Positions 12,266-23,934 of a DNA stretch of 64,000 nucleotides are shown piece after piece (the first letter of the stretch is position 1; every line of letters starts with the position of its first letter). The stretch lies in assembly GCF_003255815.1 (NCBI RefSeq), contig NC_037671.1, positions 157,733,333 to 157,797,332 of the forward strand. The letters are read 5' to 3'. The translations under genes and the position numbers were made by a program. This stretch comes from Theropithecus gelada (lineage: Eukaryota; Chordata; Mammalia; Primates; Cercopithecidae). The notes under the pieces were generated by a model, which saw only the letters and a program-made list of their open reading frames with translations, had not been told where the DNA came from and made no database searches.

Positions 12266-12544
12266 TATAACCTCTTTGATGGTTGTGAATATGGAATAAC
12301 TATCATTAGTGTTACAAAAATGTTAAAGTAAAAACAAATGTTTTTTTCTTTTTTTTTTTTTACAAGGAAACATGTGTTCATTTTGAAATAAAGTATTTGA
12401 GTAATATAGATGTGCATAAACACAGCAGATGTCTCCCTGCAGTGTCCCTCCTGCAGCCTACCTGCCTTCATATTTTTTAATTTTCTTTCATCCAGGAGCT
12501 TGTTACTCCAGAAGAGTTTGCAAATGACAGAATATCTTATAAAA

Positions 12545-12835
12545 AAGATTTGTTCAAATTATTTATTTATTTCAATCGAGAAATAGAAATTTCACATGTT
12601 TATGGTACACAGCATGTTTTGAAATGTGTAGAAATTGTGGAATGGTTAAATCAAGCTAATTAACATCTACATTACCTAACATATTTATCATTTTGGGGTA
12701 AGAACACTCAAAATCTACTCCCAATGATTTTTGAGTGTACAATACATTGTTATTAACTATAGTCACCATGCTGTACAGTAGATCTCTTGAACTTATTCTT
12801 GAGAAATATTCTTTTGAGGATACCCATAACTTAAC
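12545..12835 (-). mobile_element. L1 3'UTR fragment, antisense
   Basis: The phrases 'catgtttatggtacacagca', 'ttaacatctacattacctaa' and 'ttaactatagtcaccatgct' are the inverted 3'UTR of a middle-aged L1. A relative is at 44938-45240. Confidence 0.85.
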
Positions 12836-12839
12836 ACGG

Positions 12840-14590
12840 TATTACTAGAAATCCTGGAAGTCCAGGGTTGTATTTTAGTTCCATTGCTCTTCCAAAACAC
12901 CTAACACAATAGGGTTTTGACATAAGAACTCAGAAATATTTACTGATTTGAAACAAATTTAATACCAAGAAGTAGAGAGATGTATTTTCTACACACAAAA
13001 GAAGAAAATCATGTGTGTCTTTTTTTATACAATTGTTTTTCAATGAGTCCATTAAACAATTGGAAATAAAGAAATCCAGACTCTAAGATATACAGCATGG
13101 CCCCATTTAAATGATGCTAAATTAGCTGAAACTTAGGTACTGTAGCTCCCTCAGGACTTTCAAAGAGTTTTGGCTTGAGTACAAGGCTCACAAAATACTA
13201 TTAGCTGGGGACCTAGGGCATGTTTTCCAGAGGGCTGCTTGGTCCCTATTCATGTAAAACTTTGTTTATCCAGAAGTTTCATAATGTACATTGCTCAACT
13301 CTGTCCACTTTTCTAGCATCCGATGACAGAACAATCTACCTAACTGGCCTTAGTTAACACAATTATAACTTAAATATTAGTAAACTGTATTTTTCCATTA
13401 ACCGAACAGTCCAGAATATCACATTTATATACAGAACATCTTTATGGTAAAAATTTGAACTGAACTGTGCCATTTACGTTTCGTTTCTTGTCGTAACTAT
13501 TTCCAACTAAGAAATTCACAGACTCCAATCAAAATATTTTTCTTAACAATGGGCATTTGTAAGCTTTTATTCCATAATATGAATGAATCCATTAATTAAC
13601 TGTAAATTTTACCCTGAGGAAAGGTATCAAGAAAAAGCACTTTTATGTATATTTTGGTTTCTCAGAGACATTTGGATAGAGTAGACATTGGTTGTAAAAG
13701 GGAATCACTTTGTTTCATGAAAGTCTTCCATCCGTTATAGTCAAAGGTGAACATAGTATAGATTCACCAAATAATCTACTTCAGTGTGAAATACTTTGTT
13801 AGAACATCTGCTGCAGGAGGTTTTAGCAAGTTTAAAGACTCTCTTGTGTCATGGATGTTCTTGTCATTTTATGTCACTCAGGTACTATGATCAGCATGTA
13901 ATATGTGTGTGTTTTTATTAACATATAATTATTATGCATATATAGTATGCAACGGTTGGTTGCCAACACAATGGCCATTTTCCTCATTTTTCTTACCAAG
14001 ACTATTCTGATTTTTTTTTTTCAGGTATTTGGCAATACAACATTCAGGGAAGATGCACCCCTTGTCTAAATTTAGGGGATAAACCACGACTGTTTTAAGC
14101 CAAGCCTTGCAATCATCCTTCTTTGTCAGTGAATGTTTAGGGGGAAAATATGTGATTCATTTGTGGATAACAAGACACAAAGGTAAGTAGGTTATAGGAT
14201 TTCTAGGCAAATGCTTCCTCCCTGATAACAAGAGAGATGTACAAGGAATAATGTCCTTTTTATTCTTGCTTCGGATGTCATATTGAGAAGAAATGATTGA
14301 AGCTGCTGCTACCAGCTTATAACAGTGAGAGGAAACCAAATTCTCCTCGAGCATTTGACTTCATTAAGCTGCTGAATTAACCAACCATGAAGCCCTCTAC
14401 AACTGGACTTCTTGTTATGTGAGCCAAACAAAAATTGATCTTTATTTATTTCACTATTTGCACCCCAAAACATCTTAACTGATAGATCATTAGCCGTATG
14501 TATCATTTAAGGGGCTAGTTTTATGCACTTACTTTATTCATCTATACTTGGTGGAATTTTGTTTCCATAATTGTTAGTAATAGCAACTGT
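12840..14590. other. Unique-looking DNA
   Basis: No gene or repeat family is recognised. Minus-strand frames at 14157-14354 and 14309-14506 are short and featureless. Confidence 0.4.
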
Positions 14591-14599
14591 GAATAATGT

Positions 14600-14800
14600 T
14601 TAATATCTTGTGGAGACTTTTTATGTTTATATTTTTATGAAGTAGGCAATATTGTCTCCATTTTACTGATGCCAAAAGAGGGGCTTACAGAGTTAGTACA
14701 TCAAAGTTACGCAGCTGGCCAATGCTAGAGCTAAGATTTGCTTCTAGATGTGTTTAACTTCAAAGAGTATGCTTTTAGTTACCGTGCTGTACTTCCTCTC
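14600..14800 (-). repeat. MIR, antisense
   Basis: It runs 'attgtctccattttactgat', a degraded 'ggggcttacagagttagtac' block, 'acgcagctggcc' and ends with 'gttaccgtgctgtacttc', the order of an inverted MIR. Confidence 0.75.
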
Positions 14801-16165
14801 TACTGGGCAGCGATGCTGCATTGTATCATCTCACCCTTCCAGGTCTTTCTGTTCTTAATGCATTTCTCTTAGCTGTCACTTTTTAATGTTTCCCTAATTC
14901 TTGTTTTCACCCATTATATTTAGAATTTTCTCAAGTATGCAGTGAAGTTGAAATAATTTTATGGTGAATTTTCATACTCACTACCTAGACTCTGCCACTA
15001 ACATTTTACTATAGTTGCCCAATCAAATATTTTGTGATATTTTATTATCAACCCAATCATGCCTTTTAAAAATTCTCTTCTTTAGTTTTTAGCCGATTTC
15101 TAACATAGGCTTATATCTGCACATTTTCATTTACAGTGGAGTTGATGATCCCTTGCATGCTCGTTTAGTTTTCTAAGGTCCAAGTGTTTTAAGTGGTTAT
15201 TTGCATAAATGATAACTTCTCTTTAATATTTTGCTTCATGTTAGAATAATGTAATTGTGCAATGCTAGCATTAATGATTTAAAATAGTCATTATTATAAC
15301 CAGGTCAGGTCTGAATTTGTGAGGTTCAATATAGAAATGGGGCATGTGATGTCACTATAATAGACTCAGATTGTCTTTCATTTACGATTATGTTTCCACG
15401 ATGGTTAATAATGGTGTCACTACATACTTATTGAAACAGACAAAAGGCTTATAGCATTCCTAAAGTAGTTCTGGTTCAGAGCACTCATGCCTATTTTTTC
15501 TAATTTTAAGAGTTTAAAGAGGTTACTCTCTTGATTCGCCAGCAAGAAAGTTGTGTATTTTTGTGTGAGTGTGTGGGTGTGTGTGAGTGAAGCCACAGTT
15601 CTTTGTCTGAGACTCCCCCGTGCCCTCTGCAATAAGTTTCTGTTTCTGAACTTCTGACCAGACTTACTTAGGCCAACAGAATAATTCAGCAAAGTTCTTT
15701 AATTCAGTACTAATAGTCCAACTGGGAAATGTAAAAGAAACCAGGTTTGTAGCTTGGGTCTCCAGCCTCCCCTTTCTATTTCCATAGCTTCTAGTTCTTC
15801 AGTTGCTTATAATTAAAAGCCTTGGAGAGGCAAGTGGTGATATTTTAAAACTTATTTTTATCTCCCCATCTTTATTCATATAAACAAATAGTGATAAGGC
15901 TCTTTTATTTTCTAGGCTTAAATATTCCATGTAATAAAGGAAAATGAATGTCTATACCAACTATTTGATGCACAAGATATCATTATCTGGCTTTTAAAGT
16001 TTATTAATTTGCTATCTTTTCACCTAAGGGAAAGCAATGCCATTGTTTTATTGTTCTGTGGTTTCTTTCCTTAATATTCTTTGCCTTCTTATTGTCCACA
16101 TAATACAAATATTTTATTATCATTCTCCTTACAATGCATTTGCTGATCAATTATATGTTTATCAC
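14801..16165. other. Unique-looking DNA with a short GT-rich patch
   Basis: A degenerate (GT)n patch lies at about 15563-15592. The minus-strand frame 15420-15692 spans it and is not a credible gene. Nothing else is recognised. Confidence 0.4.
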
Positions 16166-16169
16166 TTAT

Positions 16170-16290
16170 TTTTCATTTTTTAAACATATATTTGTTGAGT
16201 TCTTTTTTTGTGCAAGACACAGTCTGGAACATAGAGATAAAGCTGCCATTAATCCTGTCTTCAAGCAGCTTATACCTAATAATATGCATA
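16170..16290 (-). repeat. L2 3' end, antisense
   Basis: It holds 'atatatttgttgagttc' and, further on, 'cttcaagcagcttatacc', a diverged inverted L2 end. Confidence 0.55.
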
Positions 16291-16568
16291 ACTCCTTTCT
16301 ATTTTATCTCCTTCTTTTATTTAATTCAAAATAGAATTAGTAAAATATATTTGGTAGTAACAGGTACTTTTATAAAGTTGTGATTTCCTATGCTTTTTCT
16401 CCCCCATAATTGGATAGCTTTGTTTCCCCTCTAAACTGTTTGATCTGTGTGTGGAAATGGTATTACATATTACATGCTACCTTTAAAAATCAGAAACTTG
16501 AATAATTCAACAGACAAGAGCCAACTTGCAATAAGTCCTGCAAAAGTAAAGTGGAAAAAAAAATGCTT

Positions 16569-16585
16569 TGGTAAAGAAAATTTTT
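16569..16585. repeat. Target-site duplication, left copy, of the 16.6-18.6 kb L1
   Basis: The 17-mer 'tggtaaagaaaattttt' recurs with one mismatch at 18552-18568, at the other end of the L1. This marks an insertion made by target-primed reverse transcription. Confidence 0.85.
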
Positions 16586-17176
16586 TTTAAATTATTATTA
16601 TTATTATACTTTAAGTTCTAGGGTACATGTGCATAACATGCAGGTTTGTTACATATGTATAGCTGTGCCATGTTGGTGTGCTGCACCCATCAACTCGTCA
16701 GCACCCATCAACTCATCATTTACATCAGGTATAACTCCCAAGGCAATCCCTCCCCCCTCCGCTCTCCCCATGATAGGCCCCGGTGTGTGATGCTCCCCTT
16801 CCCAAGTCCAAGTGATCTCATTGTTCAGTTCCCACCTATGAGTGAGAACATACGGTGTTTGGTTTTCTGTTCTTGTGATAGTTTGCTAAGAATGATGGTT
16901 TCCAGCTGCATCCATGTCCCTACAAAGGACACAAACTCATCCTTTTTTATGGCTGCATAGTATTCCATGGTGTATATATGCCACATTTTCTTAATCCAGT
17001 CTGTCACTGATGGACATTTGGGTTGATTCCAAGTCTTTGCTATTGTGAATAGTGCCGCAATGAACATACGTGTGCATGTGTCTTTATAGCAGCATGATTT
17101 ATAACCCTTTGGGTATATCCCCAGTAATAGGATGGCTGGGTCATATGGTACATCTAGTTCTAGATCCTTGAGGAAT
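16586..17176 (-). mobile_element. L1 (L1PA, monkey type) 3' end: poly(A), 3'UTR, ORF2 C-terminus
   Basis: On the plus strand the element starts with an inverted A/ATT-rich tail and 'tactttaagttctagggtac', the L1PA 3' end. The minus-strand frame at 16825-17067 matches the C-terminus of L1 ORF2 protein ('NQPKCPSVTDWIKKMWHIYT'). Sequence runs to 'agatccttgaggaat', a point inside ORF2 near its 3' end, and then meets the N run. The 3'UTR variant resembles Old World monkey L1s. Confidence 0.92.
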
Positions 17177-17186
17177 NNNNNNNNNN
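17177..17186. other. Assembly gap (10 N) inside an L1
   Basis: Ten N separate L1 ORF2 (left) from L1 ORF1 (right). Compared with the intact-length L1 at 56742-62876, the missing piece corresponds to about 57318-61540, or roughly 4.2 kb. The run length is therefore a placeholder or hides a collapsed repeat. Confidence 0.95.
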
Positions 17187-17513
17187 GTTACTGAAGCTTG
17201 TGCATTTGTCACGTATTTCTCGTGTCATGGTTTTCATCTCTGTCAGTTCGTTTATGGCCTTCTCTGCATTAATTATTCTAGTTATCAATTCTTCCACTCT
17301 TTTTTCAAGATTTTTAGTTTCTTTGCACTGGGTACGTAATTCCTCCTTTAGCTCTGAGAAGTTTGATGGACTGAAGCCTTCTTCTCTCATCTCGTCAAAG
17401 TCATTCTCTGTCCAGCTTTGATCCATTGCTGGCGATGAGCTGTGTTCCTTTGGAGGGGGAGAAGCACTCTTATTTTTTTAATTTCCAGCTTTTTTGCCCT
17501 GCTTTTTCCCCAT
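17187..17513 (-). pseudogene. L1 ORF1 N-terminal part, cut by the gap
   Basis: On the minus strand an ATG at 17513-17511 begins the L1 ORF1 protein, the RNA-binding chaperone of the retrotransposon. A stop codon falls early, around 17480, and the frame then continues from the second ATG at 17426. The visible part covers the disordered N-terminus and the start of the coiled coil ('NLEKRVEELITRIINAEKAI' has the heptad pattern). It runs straight into the N gap, so the RRM and C-terminal domains cannot be seen. Homology is clear; with an early stop it is unlikely to be functional. Confidence 0.8.
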
Positions 17514-17969
17514 CTTTGTGGTTTTATGTGTCTCTGGTCTTTGATGATGTTGATGTACTGATGGGGTTTTGATGTGGGTGTCCTTCCTGTTTGTTAGTTT
17601 TCCTTCTAACAGTCAGGACCCTCAGCTGTAGGTCTGTTGGAGATTGCTTGAGGTCCACTCCAGACCCTGTTTGCCTGGGTATCAGCAGCAGAGGCTGCAG
17701 AAGATAGAATATTTCTGAACAGCGAGTGTACCTGTCTGATTCTTGCTTTGGAAGCTTCCTCTCAGGGGTGTACTCCACCCTGTGAGGTGTGGGGTGTCGG
17801 TCTGCCCCTAATGGGGGATGTCTCCCAGTTAGGCTACTCAGGGGTCAGGGACCCACTTAAGCAGGCAATCTGTCCGTTCTCAGATCTCAACCTCCGTGTT
17901 GGGAGATCCACTGCTCTCTTCAAAGCTGTCAGACAGAGTTGTTTGCGTCTGCAGAGGTTTCTGCTGCTT

Positions 17970-18006
<37 letters not shown>

Positions 18007-18551
18007 GCTGTGCCCTGTACCTAGAGGTGGAGTCTACAGAGACAGGCAGGCTTCCTTGAGCTGCTGTGAGCTCCACCCAGTTCGAGCTTCCCAGTGGCTT
18101 TGTTTACCTACTTAAGCCTCAGCAATGGCAGGCGCCCCTCCCCTGGCCTCGCTGCTGCCTTGCCCTTAGATCGCAAACTGCTGTGCTAGCAATGAGGGAG
18201 GCTCCGTGGGCGTGGGACCCTCCTGGCCGGATGTGGGATATAATCTCCTGATGTGCCCGTTTGCTAAGACCCTTGGTAAAGTGCAGTATTGGGGTGGGAG
18301 TTACCCGATTTTCCAGGTGTTGTGTGTCTCAGTTCCCCTGGCTAGGAAAAGGGATTCCCTTCCCCCTTGTGCTTCCCAGGTGAGGCAATGCCTCGCCCTG
18401 CTTCAGCTCTCACTGGTCGGGCTGCAGCAGCTGACCAGCACCGATTGTCCAGCACTCCCTAGTGAGATGAACCCAGTACCTCAGTTGAAAATGCAGAAAT
18501 CACCTGTCCTCTGTGTCGCTCACTCTGGGAGCTGGAGACTGGAGCTGTTCC
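17514..18551 (-). mobile_element. L1 5'UTR, antisense
   Basis: This aligns throughout with 61871-62846, the 5'UTR of the second L1 (for example 'ggagtctacagagacaggca' and 'cctgggtatcagcagcagag'). It reaches the L1 5' end region at 'ggagctgttcc', about 20 bp short of a complete 5' end. A (TTG)n expansion lies inside. The 5'UTR is the normal site of the L1 promoter. Confidence 0.92.
17971..18003. repeat. (TGT)11 microsatellite inside L1 5'UTR
   Basis: Eleven perfect TGT units sit where the second L1 (near 62320) has only 'ccttttgttcag'. The frames running through it encode poly-Asn or poly-Leu and are artefacts. Confidence 0.95.
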
Positions 18552-18568
18552 TGGTAAAGAAAGTTTTT
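18552..18568. repeat. Target-site duplication, right copy
   Basis: 'tggtaaagaaagttttt' matches 16569-16585 with one substitution and abuts the L1 5' end. Confidence 0.85.
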
Positions 18569-18737
18569 AAAGTAACGTTGCTTTGGTGCTTCAAAACCTC
18601 CCTGTGGAATGGTACCTGAGATGATCTCACATATTCAAGGCCTGGGTAAACATGCTCACACCGTTAGAAAGTGAAAGTCACATATTATAATGAATACCCA
18701 TAGTATCATCTATGTTTCCTTTACTCCAAAGAAGTGA

Positions 18738-18845
18738 TTCTGCCTGGTGTCATAGGAAGAGCATAGGCTTGTAGTCGTTCAGAAATTGGTTTAAATCCTA
18801 CTCCTCCATTTTCTTGTATCACATCCTTACCATCTGCATTTATCT
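18738..18845 (+). repeat. MIR fragment
   Basis: The core 'aggaagagcataggcttgta' followed by 'tggtttaaatcctactcctc' is the 5' half of a plus-strand MIR. Confidence 0.6.
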
Positions 18846-18889
18846 TGCCAATCTGTCGACTCCAGTTTATTTTTTATTTTTTATTTTTA

Positions 18890-19180
18890 TTGTTTTCAAG
18901 ACAGAGTCTCACTCTGTCACCCAGGCTGGAGTGAAGTGGCATGATCTTGGCTCACTGCAACCTCTGCTTCCTGGGTCCAAGCAATTCTACTGCCTCAGCT
19001 TCCCAAGTAGCTGGGATTACAGGTGCCTGCCACCATGCCTGGCTAATTTTTGTCTTTTTGGTAGAGACAGGGTTTCGCCATGTGGGTCAGGCTGGCCTCG
19101 AACTCCTGACTTCAAGTGATCCACCTGCCTTGGCCTCCCAAAGTGCTGGGATTACAGCTGTGAGCCACTGTGCCCAGCCT
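18890..19180 (-). mobile_element. Alu (AluS-like), antisense
   Basis: It starts with a T-rich tail, then 'gacagagtctcactctgtca', 'gtagctgggattacaggtgc' and ends 'gtgagccactgtgcccagcc'. It is a full dimer with scattered substitutions of AluS age. Frames at 18814-19119 and 18941-19459 run through it and are typical Alu by-products. Confidence 0.95.
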
Positions 19181-19189
19181 GTCTTCTCC

Positions 19190-19530
19190 AGTTTTATTCA
19201 GGGCTGGTTCCTCCTCCCTCTTTGGATGTTTGTTCAAATGTCTCTTCTTCAGTCAGGCCTCTCCTGTCCTCCCTCTGTTCTCTTTGCCTCTTACCCATCT
19301 CTGATTCTCCATCTCACTGATAAATACTATGACGAAGATGAGCCCAGTGAAGTGAGTGTCGCAGGATGGGGAATCACTGGGCTTGTTATTTGTCATCTGT
19401 CTCTCCCAGTGGAATGTGGCCTCCATGGAAGCAGGGGCCTTTCTTTTCCTATTCACTGAAATTTCCCTAGGATCCATCTACAACAGTGCCTGGCACACAT
19501 GAACTGGGTTCTCAAAATAACTGTTATTAT
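19190..19530 (+). repeat. L2 3' part
   Basis: The order 'aaatgtctcttcttcagtca', 'gtctctcccagtggaatgtg', 'gcctccatggaagcagggg', 'caacagtgcctggcacacat' is the plus-strand L2 3' region. A segment at about 19325-19380 does not fit and may be an indel. Confidence 0.75.
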
Positions 19531-20545
19531 TTTTAACCTCATGTCCAGGGATAGACTCTGCTCTCCTACTTTACAGAACAGTACAGTACCTGAGTTTCTC
19601 ATGTTTTATCACAGGGCAGACTCGGAGTGATGTGATAATATACACTGCCTTAGTGCTTAGACAATTGTTTTGTTAGGTTTAGCTGATTAACTATTTCACT
19701 GGGATGGAGCCAACGAGTATAATAATACTGGCAGGTGTTTATTAATATTACAACCTTATTTCCTCCTGCAGTTCAGGATCACTAGCTTCTAAACAGGCAG
19801 ACACCTGAGCCTTTTGTGTGCCACATGACAGTCTTGTATTTTTGTTCACAGGTGTTAAAACAAAACAGGGATCAGCAGATTTTGTAATCTTGTTTGCTGT
19901 GAGCCAAGCAGAAGCTGTGTGGCTTGTTTTCATGGCACAGTTCACAGTGGCCAGACAAGAATTAAGTAGGACATCACCAGGAGCACAACATACTTCTATT
20001 TATTTAATTAGTCCTGTTACCAAAGATCTATATAAAGTGAGCGGTGGAGTGATAGCAGATAATTTTTTGAGATATTCCACATGTTCAGTTTTGTATTAGT
20101 TGTATCAGAAAATGTTCAGGAGTTAAAATAATTATATTCTTCATGATAGTCAACATAATTTGTTAATGAAACCAGATTCCAGGTATTGAAAAACCTACAG
20201 TTGCATAGGCTTCCAGTGGTTCCTCCTGCCATTTTCCTTAAGAAAGTTATCTTTCAGACTACTCATTATATAAGTTGGTACATTCAACAATTAGCATAAA
20301 ACTCTTGCTGATGTATTTGTTTGATTTCCATTGGCTCATTTCTTTTAGACTGAGAGAGACTCTAATATACGCTGGTGTTTTAAATGTTAAAGAAATTCTA
20401 AAATTATTTTTAACCCTTGTATAGGCACTTCTTACAAAACCTGAAAATGTTGTGCAGCATTTGACATGACATAGCATGAGAAATAATAATTTACAGAACT
20501 CTCACCATCCTTCATGTGTTACACCAGGTGCTTTCTCAAGTGTGT
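19531..20545. other. Unique-looking DNA
   Basis: No gene or family is recognised. The block 19745-20000 is a little richer in G and C, with short frames on both strands but no domain signature. Confidence 0.4.
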
Positions 20546-20546
20546 A

Positions 20547-20582
20547 TATATATATGTATACACACACACGCACTATATAATA
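20547..20582. repeat. (TA)n/(CA)n microsatellite
   Basis: 'tatatatatatgtatacac' passes into 'cacacacgcac'. It lies 27 bp from the left edge of the duplicated segment at 20609. Confidence 0.85.
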
Positions 20583-20608
20583 TTACTCTTTCTGTATATA
20601 TGTAAAAT

Positions 20609-21100
20609 ACTTCTTGAAATCTTCCTTTTGCCTCCTGTTCCACCTTAATGGCCATTAGGAAATGGTCGTCATTGTATCAGGGGAGGTGCCAAGACCAGTC
20701 CTTTGCTACTTTCTGGAGGATACTGCATTCAGGCTCTAAAAGTAAAATGCTCATAATATTTATTTATGATTATAAACATAAACAATCATCCATGGCCTTT
20801 ACCATCATTAATATTTTAACATATCACTTGCTATTCTCATGTTCCATTCATTTTTAAAACAGAAATTTTGCTACATGTAACAATTATGGGAAATAGTCTT
20901 AGAAAGACGAAGGTTTGAAATAATGAACAGAATTAGCACATATAATTTAGAGTTTGGGTGTCATTTAATACTTTTTTATTAATCCATGAGACAAGTCTGT
21001 TCACAGTATAGTCACAGAGGTTGTCGTATTGTAATAATAGATCGATAGCAATAAGAAAACTGTAAGAGATGTCCATGAAAAATATCTCCTTATATATATT
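20609..21100 (+). repeat. Direct duplication, copy 1
   Basis: About 492 bp that recurs at 23343-23839 in the same orientation, with roughly 25 differences by eye (near 95% identity). Both copies start at 'acttcttgaaatcttcc' and end near 'atgaaaaata(t/a)ctcctta'. The flanks differ. It matches no repeat family I know, and the frame 20648-20857 inside is not supported as a gene. Confidence 0.93.
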
Positions 21101-21104
21101 ACTC

Positions 21105-21240
21105 TATCTTTACCATAATCTAGTGCAATACATTGCAAATGATTAAAGTGAGTCCCTGAGAAGTACAGTAATTTGCTCAGAGTCATACAGTGAATAAACA
21201 GTAGCACCAGTATACAAAATATTTTGTCCAACTCCCAGGT
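21105..21240 (-). repeat. Probable MIR, antisense
   Basis: The text 'agtaatttgctcagagtcat' then 'acagtgaataaacagtag' fits the 'cttgcccaaggtcacacagc' part of an inverted MIR, in diverged form. Confidence 0.45.
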
Positions 21241-21889
21241 CCCTACCATTTCCATGGTACTAAGGTAATTTTCATAAGGTTAAAAACGTCAAAATTCTTT
21301 TAAATAAAGCATTTGAATGTAAATAGTAAAACAAATGAGAGCAAGGCAGATTTATGTAATAACGTGAGGTTCAAAATGCAATCACAGATAGGGTTAAAAG
21401 AATGGTTCATAGAGCCAAAGAGAGACATTTCAATAAGTCCAGGCAAGACCAAGACAATCTGATACTTCAAGATGGTGGTTGTATTACTGGCAATTTTGTA
21501 AAATTTTCTTTGAGGCTGTATCAAATTACAATTTGAAAACAGAGTCCAAGTTTTGATTCACTTTTTCAAATCTAGAGAAATCTGCAAACACAAAAAGGTT
21601 CTGGGGGCCTCTCCAAGGAGATGCTATGAAAGGAAGGACACAATGCCCACTTTTCTCACTGTCCATCAACGTTCCAGTGTTCTGGAAGCAGAAGACCTGA
21701 TACAGAGCAAATCAGCTAATAGTAGCAATAGCAGAATAGGGTTGGTTCACTTCCCTGCTGTTTGTCTCTTGGGCAAGTATTCTTTTCCATACTTAATCTT
21801 ACCAGTAAAAGGAAACCCACTCCACTTCCTCAGAGTCTCTTCATTTTAATCTCACTTTTCTTCTATCTCCCACATTACTACCAAAACAT

Positions 21890-21932
<43 letters not shown>

Positions 21933-22950
21933 TTAGAACAAAACTGAATTAGTTTCTATTTTTTATTAATATTTACCATATTGGAATTTGTATTTTCTCT
22001 TTTAATGCAGTAGCAAGTTTCTTGGGCTAATTAAGGATATGGGATGTGAAAATATAGACTGCTTTCTTGCAAAGAAAGGACTTTGATCGTTAAGAAATGA
22101 AGTTGGCTGTCTGAACTGAATGACAGTAGGAGTGGGATAATGCTCTCAGACATTTCTTCTGCAATTATACATTTATGCTTGACCAGGTTCTGCTATGATA
22201 ACTTTATTTTTGAAATGATGCATTTTCCTTACACAAATAATTTCTAAATCCAGAAAATTTCTTTGGGAAATTATGACTTCCAGGACTAGAATTGAAATAA
22301 TGCCAACTTGAAAGTTTTATAAATTGGGCTCAAAGTGTGAAATCCTTCCAGCTGTTAAATGCATCCCATATCAAATTTATTCACAGTTCTTCAGAATATT
22401 TCCTTCTGTTTGAAGACTCCTGCAAATATATATGCCTAGAAGCTAGGATGTAAACATTCTTTTAAATCCTCTAAAGATTATGCAGAAAGCAAATAGAAAA
22501 ATCACGTGTATACAGGTCACATTTTTAGATGGTTTTGTAGGTATTTTTCTGTGTGGTTTTCTTAGTGCTCAGAATAGCTCTTCGAATAAAAAACGAACTG
22601 TGAACTATAATCTGCCCATTTTATAATTTCGAAAGCTTTAAGCAACTACATATAAGAAAGTGTGAATTGCAGTCTTTTTTTAGTAGTTGTTGCTTCCAAA
22701 GACTGACACATTTCCCTGCTGATACAACAGCTGTATGAGTCCCTGGAGGCGAGGCATGCTCTCTTGACTTCCCCTTCAGCCTTAGCCAATTTACTCTGCA
22801 TAGACCCTAGTCACATCCTACAGCTTATAGAATGTAACTGATTCGTAGTCCAAATTCTCAAACTCTGTTTACGATTGAAGAATTCAAATCTTAATTTGTG
22901 TTGGTGAGAAGCATAAGATTTATTTTGTGAGCTTTAAAAGCTTTGATTTT
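21241..22950. other. Unique-looking DNA with a (CA)n tract
   Basis: Apart from the CA repeat at 21890-21930, no family or gene is recognised. Frames at 21300-21524 and 21553-21849 have no known domains. Confidence 0.4.
21890..21930. repeat. (CA)n microsatellite
   Basis: About twenty CA units in a perfect run. Confidence 0.97.
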
Positions 22951-23342
22951 CTCATCATCATTTTATATCCATGCAGGCTTCAATAGCAGAATATCCCTAG
23001 GGAAGCAAGTACTTCTCCAGAAAAATGTAAGGTAAATTTTTTCTGCTTTACCAGATGCAAGAGAGGAAAGTATAGTGAATGGAAGATTGCCTCGATGCCT
23101 GATCTGTGGATATTTTCCCAGCCTGTTTTGTGAGTCTGTCAAACCCATAGACCTTAAGACATACAAGTCCTTAAGATTATTAACTGATTCTATCTTGTAT
23201 TTATTTTCATTCAATTCACAACTATTGTATGTAAAACATTAACATCAAAAAATCTATGTGAAAGACTATGTAAGTTATTAAAAGAATTTTATTGGCATCT
23301 CAAATCCTTATTTATTTTTATAGGTGGCATCCCAGTTTTGCG
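22951..23342. other. Unique-looking DNA between the two duplicate copies
   Basis: No family is recognised. A minus-strand frame of 83 codons (22963-23214) has no recognisable motif and is not called. Confidence 0.4.
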
Positions 23343-23839
23343 ACTTCTTGAAATCTTCCTTTTGCCTCCTCTTCCACCTTAATGGCCATTAGGAAATGGT
23401 TGTCATTGTGTCAGGGGAGGTGCCAAGACTAGTCCTTTGCTACTTTCTGGAGGATACTGCATTCTGGCTATAAAAGTAAAATGCTCATATAATATTTATT
23501 TATGATTATAAATAAAAACAATAATCCATGGCCTTTACCAATATTAATGTTTTAACATACCACTTGCTATTCTCATGTTCTATTCATTTTTAAAACAGAA
23601 ATTTTGCTACATGTAACAATTATGGGAAATAGTCTTTATAAATACGAAGGTTTGAAATAATGAACAGAATTAGCACATATAATTTAGAGTTTGGGTGTCA
23701 TTTAATACTTTTTTATTAATCCATGAGACAAGTCTGTTCCCAGTATAGTCACAGAGGTTGTCGTATTGTAATAATAGATCTATAGCATTAAGAAAACTCT
23801 AAGAGATGTCCATGAAAAATAACTCCTTATGTGTATTTT
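23343..23839 (+). repeat. Direct duplication, copy 2
   Basis: Same-strand partner of 20609-21100, about 2.73 kb downstream. Differences include a 2-bp gap near 23490 and single changes throughout. Its neighbours are not similar to those of copy 1, so this is not part of a longer visible tandem. Confidence 0.93.
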
Positions 23840-23934
23840 TACATCACATCATCAGCTTGTTTATGAACAAGGACACAAATCAAAATAATGACAGATTGTC
23901 CAGATTAGGTTAATCTGTACTTGATAATAGAATG

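Noticed and set aside
17834..18076. Frame encoding a poly-Asn run, suggestive of a low-complexity protein
   Set aside because: It is the (TGT)n repeat in an L1 5'UTR read on the minus strand.
18941..19459. 172-codon plus-strand ORF
   Set aside because: It runs through an antisense Alu and an L2; this is a well-known Alu artefact.
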